NCBI GenBank assembly: GCA_025331435.1
Contig: JAIWNI010000170.1
Span: 1 to 36,671, forward strand
Length of the DNA stretch: 36,671 nucleotides
Reading direction: 5' to 3'
DNA from: Choanephora cucurbitarum
Taxonomy: Eukaryota > Mucoromycota > Mucoromycetes > Mucorales > Choanephoraceae
The notes beneath the pieces were generated by a model, which was not told where the DNA came from, searched no databases, and saw nothing but the letters and a program-made list of their open reading frames with translations. Shown one piece after another: positions 32,640 to 36,671 of the stretch. Within the stretch, counting starts at the first letter, position 1. The number at the start of each line of letters is the position of its first letter. A program made the position numbers and the translations under genes.

Positions 32640-34200
32640 ATGTCTTCTTACAAGGTCAACCCACATAGACCTTATTATACACCGGGATTACAGTCACATC
32701 GCAATTATACCTCTTTGTCCTCTCAAGACACTTTGCCTCCCATTGTTGATGAACATGACCATGCTCTCAAAAGTTGGACTGGCAAAGTAGCCAGTTTCGC
32801 AGTCCATAAATACTTTATCACAATGTTGACCAGTCCTTTCGAAGTAGGCACCACTTTACTTCAAGTACAATATTCCCCTCACCAAGATGTAGAAGTACTC
32901 GGATTTCCTTCTCAGTCATAGAGCCTATCACACCATCTCAGTCGTCAGTAAGTTTGTTTTCTCGAGAAACCTTTCTTTAGAATGAGTATTGATATCGATA
33001 GTTGTAGAATCCATTCCATTCTGATACTGATACAGATGATGAAGAAGGGTTCTTTCGACGCCCTGCTTCTCTAGACATGTCTCGCGTTCGACCTGATTTA
33101 AGCACAATGACAAGTGTGAGTGTATATGATGATAAGAATCGACCTGTTCACCAAATGGCACCTATGGAAGGAGGTGGTGTTCTCGAGATTTTGAACTCAA
33201 TTATCAAACAATCTACAGAAGGATGGGCTTCTCTATTTAAAGGTGAGCTAAACAGAGTAGAAGGGTGAATATTTTCTAAGACAATGTAGGTCAGCGAGTA
33301 ACTTGGCTGTATGAGATGTTACGGGCTGTATTACGCCCTGCTTTAGAGAGTAGTCTAAATGACATATTTGGCCTTTATGATGATACCATACCACTTTTAC
33401 ACCTTGATAATGTCACACCCAACATAGCCACCATGGTCTTTTCTCATGTGGCCGTCGGTATCTTGCTGAGTCCATTAGAGATCATTCGTACTCGTCTTGT
33501 TGTCCAATCAGCCTCACCTTTATGCAGAAAATACAAAGGCCCCTTTCATGCACTGAGACTGATGCTCTCAGAAGAAGGTGGTCTTAGTGGTATCTATCTC
33601 AACAAGAATCTGATCCCTACCATTCTCTATCATACCATCACACCTCTCTTGGCCTCCAGTACACCCTTGTTGATCACTCGTCTGCTACATATCACAGCTG
33701 GATTCACCTATCCCATACGGTCTTGCTGAGCTTGTCTTGAGTACCTGTGGCCTGTTGTTGATGCTGCCTTTAGAGACCATTCGTAAGCGTCTTCATTGTC
33801 AAGTACCTCAAGCTGCTAGTTTCAAGACAGCTGTTGCCCTGAGACCTCAACCTTATCGTGGTCTGTTAGATGCACTCTACAAAACCATGAAGGAAGAAGG
33901 CACAAAGGAAAAGAGATCCAAGAAGAACAAGCGAATTCCATCTAACAAATGGACTTCATCTAGTAGTGAAGAAAGTGATGCTGATCTGTTTACTGACATC
34001 AAAAAGAAGAAGGAATCGAATAGCAGTGCTTGGGGTATTCGTGGGCTTTATCGAGGTTTTAGTATGCAATTGGCTGGCCATGTGATGGGATACGTTTTTC
34101 ATGCTGTGAATGGAATGGAAGGTAAGAAAACAGATATTGAAACTAGCATATGAAACTTAACTTTTTTTTTGTATTAGATGGTGTTCATGGCTTAATCTAA
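32640..34200 (+). CDS. UGO1: UGO1/SLC25A46-like mitochondrial outer-membrane carrier-type protein
   Basis: The N-terminus MSSYKVNPHRPYYTPGLQSH and the first carrier-like segment MLTSPFEVGTTLLQVQY (degenerate P-x-D/E signature) are typical of Ugo1, which couples Fzo1 and Mgm1 in yeast mitochondrial fusion. A Ser/Asp/Glu-rich loop (HSDTDTDDEEGFFRR) follows an intron (32948-33007). The rest runs FKGQRVTWLYEMLRAVLRPA across a second intron (33243-33289), VAVGILLSPLEIIRTRLVVQ, then LLLMLPLETIRKRLHCQ, the later carrier signatures with PLE motifs, and a final GFSMQLAGHVMGYVFHAV. A last intron (34132-34177) leads to the end DGVHGLI. Frame changes near 32908 and 33700 interrupt otherwise continuous homology. 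It could also be another outer-membrane SLC25-like protein. Confidence 0.72.
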
Positions 34201-34317
34201 CAATAATAATAATAAAAGCTTTTCTCTGGGTTACACAGAGAATAATGCATAAAAAAAACAGTGTGTTTTATTTTCTCTCTCTCTCTTTTTTCTCTCTTTC
34301 TTTCTTTCTCAACTATC

Positions 34318-36145
34318 ATGAAACACGTATTTCTTTTGTCGTGTCTACCTTTATTCACTGTTGCTCACGTGAAAACCAGTACCAACACGTCTTTCAACAA
34401 GAAAGCACTCCTTTATCTAAATCTGTAGCTATCATAGGTAACTTGGAGAAAACATAGCTTATTCACGAATTGACTTGAAATAACAAAAGGTGGCGGTGCT
34501 GCTGGTACATCCACTGCATTTTGGTTGAACAATGTGTTCTCATCCACAACAGTCCCATTCAGTTGTCCATGACAATCTTCGACCGTAACTCTTATTTGGG
34601 TGGTCGTAGTACAACTGTGCCTATCAAAGGCGATGCATCCCGCTTTGGTTCACTTGAATTGGGTGCTTCTATCTTTGTCGATGTCAACAAGAACCTCATC
34701 AAAGCCACAGATGTATTTGGTCTCAACCGAATTACACCTATGGCTCAAAAGAAAAGCGTCGATACAAAACGACCTGGATTAGGTGTCTGGAATGGCGATG
34801 AATTTCTATTTGAAGAATCAGGTGGTTACTGGGACAATATAAAGGCATTGTGGCGTTATGGATTGACACCTCTTAAAGTAAGGGAAACTCTTTTTTTTTA
34901 AATAATGATAGCAATAGCATTGAACTCGTTGTTATTTTAAGTTTCAAGCCAAACAAAAGCAAGTGGTTCAACGCTTTCTAACATTTTACGAAGCTGCAGA
35001 TCATGGATTTGAAAGTGTGTCCGATATTGTAGATCAACTGGACTATAAGAGCTTACTTAACATGACTGCAGAAGCTTATCTTAAAACGCTTGGTATCAAT
35101 GAACGTTTTACATATGAAATCCTTCAATCAGCTACTCGAGGCAACTATTGTCAAGATTTAAATGCACTCCATGCATTAGCTGTCATGGTATAACTACACT
35201 ATGTTGAAAAGAAAGCAAAAAAGACACTAATTACTCTCATTAGGTATCTATGGAAGCTAGTCATGGTACATGGGCAGTAGAAGAAGGCAACTTTCGTATA
35301 TTTGAAGAGTTTGCTAGTCGATCTCAAGCTAATATTCAGCTCAACAAAAAATAGCTGTCTACAATATCACTGAATTGGATTCTCATGGCCAACAGATCCC
35401 TCGTTTTGTGGTCGAGGCTCAGAATGGATCCAAATGGACTTTTGATGATGTTGTCATTGCTTCTCCTCTCAAGTATTCTGGTATTGAACTCTCATTCCCT
35501 TTCAAGCATGAAGGTAGAGATTATCATATTGTTCATGTTACTCTAGTAGCTGGCTATCCCAACCATTCGTATTTTGGTCGAAAAGCCGAAACAATGCCTT
35601 CGTTTGTTGTTACTACAGGTGAACCTCTCAGTAAGTTTGTAATTGGCTCTAGAAGACTTGATATTGAATCTCATTATATAAAAAAAACAGCCAGTCGATT
35701 CAAAGATGGAAAAGCACCTTTTGATACATTTCAGTACATCGAGTATTAGAAAACGGTGAAGATGTCATCAAGATATTTTCAGCGCATGTAATGACAGATG
35801 AGTTATTGGATCAAATGTTCCTCAACAGAAGTTGGACGTATCACAAAGGCTGGCATGCTTTTCCCAGCCTTCATCCTGTCACAGAAGTTGACTCTTTTCC
35901 TTCCTTTGTACTCAAGCCAGATCAACAAGAAGATAGTGGTATTATCTATGCTAGTGCTTTTGAAAACTTTATATCAGTAAGTTATACAATACAATATAAT
36001 ACAATACAATTGAACTCTTTTCATCTAGACAATGGAAACACAGACAATAGCAGGCAAAAATGCAGCAAGATTATTATATGAGAAATGGTGTTCAGTTGCA
36101 GCTAAACAATGCCAACCATTTGGTGATGGTTGGGGATCTTATTGA
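34318..36145 (+). CDS. PCYOX1: Prenylcysteine oxidase (FAD-dependent), secretory/lysosomal type
   Basis: A signal peptide (MKHVFLLSCLPLFTVAH) precedes the FAD-binding fold: SVAIIGGGAAGTSTAFWL spans the first intron (34438-34489). Next come TIFDRNSYLGGRSTTV, the family's E/D..LGGR(S/C) signature, FGSLELGASIFVDVNKNL, and the prenylcysteine lyase region (QVVQRFLTFYEAADHGFESV, LNMTAEAYLKTLGINERF). DDVVIASPLKYSGIELSF is followed by the C-terminal TMETQTIAGKNAARLLYEKW. Prenylcysteine oxidases cleave the thioether of farnesyl- or geranylgeranyl-cysteine during turnover of prenylated proteins. Further introns lie at 34878-34941, about 35189-35244 and about 35976-36028. Frame breaks occur near 34372 and 34540, at the A run 35346-35351 and the T run 35729-35731; the last two are restored by one added base. 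The stop overlaps that of the convergent gene. Confidence 0.9.
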
Positions 36146-36671
36146 TTGACTAAATAAACATCAGACATGTTTTCTAGTTCGATGTTTCTTCTAGGCATAT
36201 TCTTGCCGAAAAATGTATGAATAAGACGCCATTCTCTTTCTGAACTAGGCATCGTATGGTCTTTGTTGGTGATAAATATTTGAGTTACATCAGCAGAAGA
36301 AGCACATTGTCTTTGAACAGCTTTGAACTAGTTGACAAAAAAAAAAGAATAAGTATCAAGCTCACTCTGCTTCTTCTCTTAAGACTTTTTACTCTTTTTT
36401 CTGCCTCGCTTTGACTGCCTATGGTCTTGTCCTTTTCACCTTGTGTGATCAAGATATAGCCTGCATATCCATCGCCTATCTTTTGATCTGCACGCTGCTC
36501 TTCTAGTAGATAGCCACTGATGCTGACGACACCACCTAAATTTCTAATCTTTCCAAATAAAACAGTATCCAAGGCTACTGTACCGCCTTGCGAAAATCCA
36601 AAGAGAAGATGTTTGGCGGCTGGAATCCACAGTCATTGATTAAATGTAGTGTAGTAGCTCTGCTATCAGTT
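36139..36671 (-). CDS. Phospholipase/carboxylesterase-type acyl-protein thioesterase, C-terminal part
   Basis: An alpha/beta hydrolase whose N-terminus lies beyond the window. It shows LHLINDCG, then GFSQGGTVALDTVLFG, where GFSQG is the nucleophile elbow with the catalytic serine. GGVVSISGYLLEEQ and GYILITQGEKD follow, then a 65 bp intron (36328-36392) and FITNKDHTMPSSEREW, which carries the likely catalytic histidine. This order matches the Abhydrolase_2 family (acyl-protein thioesterase/lysophospholipase), which removes palmitate from proteins or hydrolyses lysolipids. The frame changes at 36606-36607, where one additional T on the coding strand would restore NIFLFGFSQGG. The stop TAA at 36141-36139 lies inside the stop region of the convergent prenylcysteine oxidase gene. 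Confidence 0.82.

Noticed and set aside
34230..34320. Alternative start of prenylcysteine oxidase at 34245
   Set aside because: That frame gives a Lys/Ser/Phe string from a CT-rich tract; the ATG at 34318 gives a clear signal peptide.

Overview
This looks like nuclear DNA of an early-diverging filamentous fungus, most likely a Mucoromycota (Mucorales-type) genome. The reasons are AT-rich intergenic DNA, many 45-75 bp GT-AG introns with GTAAG/GTATG donors and TAG acceptors, pyrimidine-rich promoters, and fungal or eukaryotic gene families (Zn2Cys6 regulator, SLX9, UGO1-like carrier, TRA2-like SR protein, prenylcysteine oxidase). Species identity is inference.

Left part (1-14,840) is a nest of mobile elements. 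Positions 1 to about 2,510 hold the 5' half of a minus-strand Ty3/gypsy retrotransposon A (LTR, primer site, gag, protease, start of RT). Next comes a probable CACTA/EnSpm-type DNA transposon bounded by inverted CACTACA ends at 2,507 and 14,837. It has palindromic subterminal repeats at both ends, an accessory plus-strand gene of unknown function (3,873-4,868) and a minus-strand Tnp2 transposase gene (12,784-5,130). A 4.6 kb Ty3/gypsy retrotransposon B (5,987-10,589) with identical 89 bp LTRs sits inside the transposase coding region, flanked by a 4 bp duplication (ATGT). Removing the insert and one ATGT leaves the two transposase parts in the same reading frame.

The middle part (14,894-26,578) holds host genes: tRNA-Leu(AAG), a Bax-inhibitor-1/TMBIM protein, SLX9 (head-to-head with the former), a tetraspan membrane protein, a large Zn2Cys6 transcription factor and a second tetraspan protein. 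A possible 36-codon two-exon microgene (27,390) and a decayed Fanzor/TnpB-like gene (about 27,865-28,970) follow, then about 2.4 kb without recognisable genes.

The right part (31,382-36,671) is gene-dense: a TRA2-like splicing factor, a UGO1/SLC25A46-like outer-membrane carrier, prenylcysteine oxidase, and the C-terminal part of a phospholipase/carboxylesterase-type thioesterase convergent with it, the two stop codons lying within 7 bp.

A caution for every reader: many conserved host genes are broken by single-base frame changes, several exactly where one base appears missing from a homopolymer run. SLX9, TRA2-like, the Tnp2 parts and retrotransposon A read cleanly. Assembly error is the simplest explanation for the host genes, so do not treat them as true pseudogenes without read-level checking. 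Splice sites and exon joins below are by eye.
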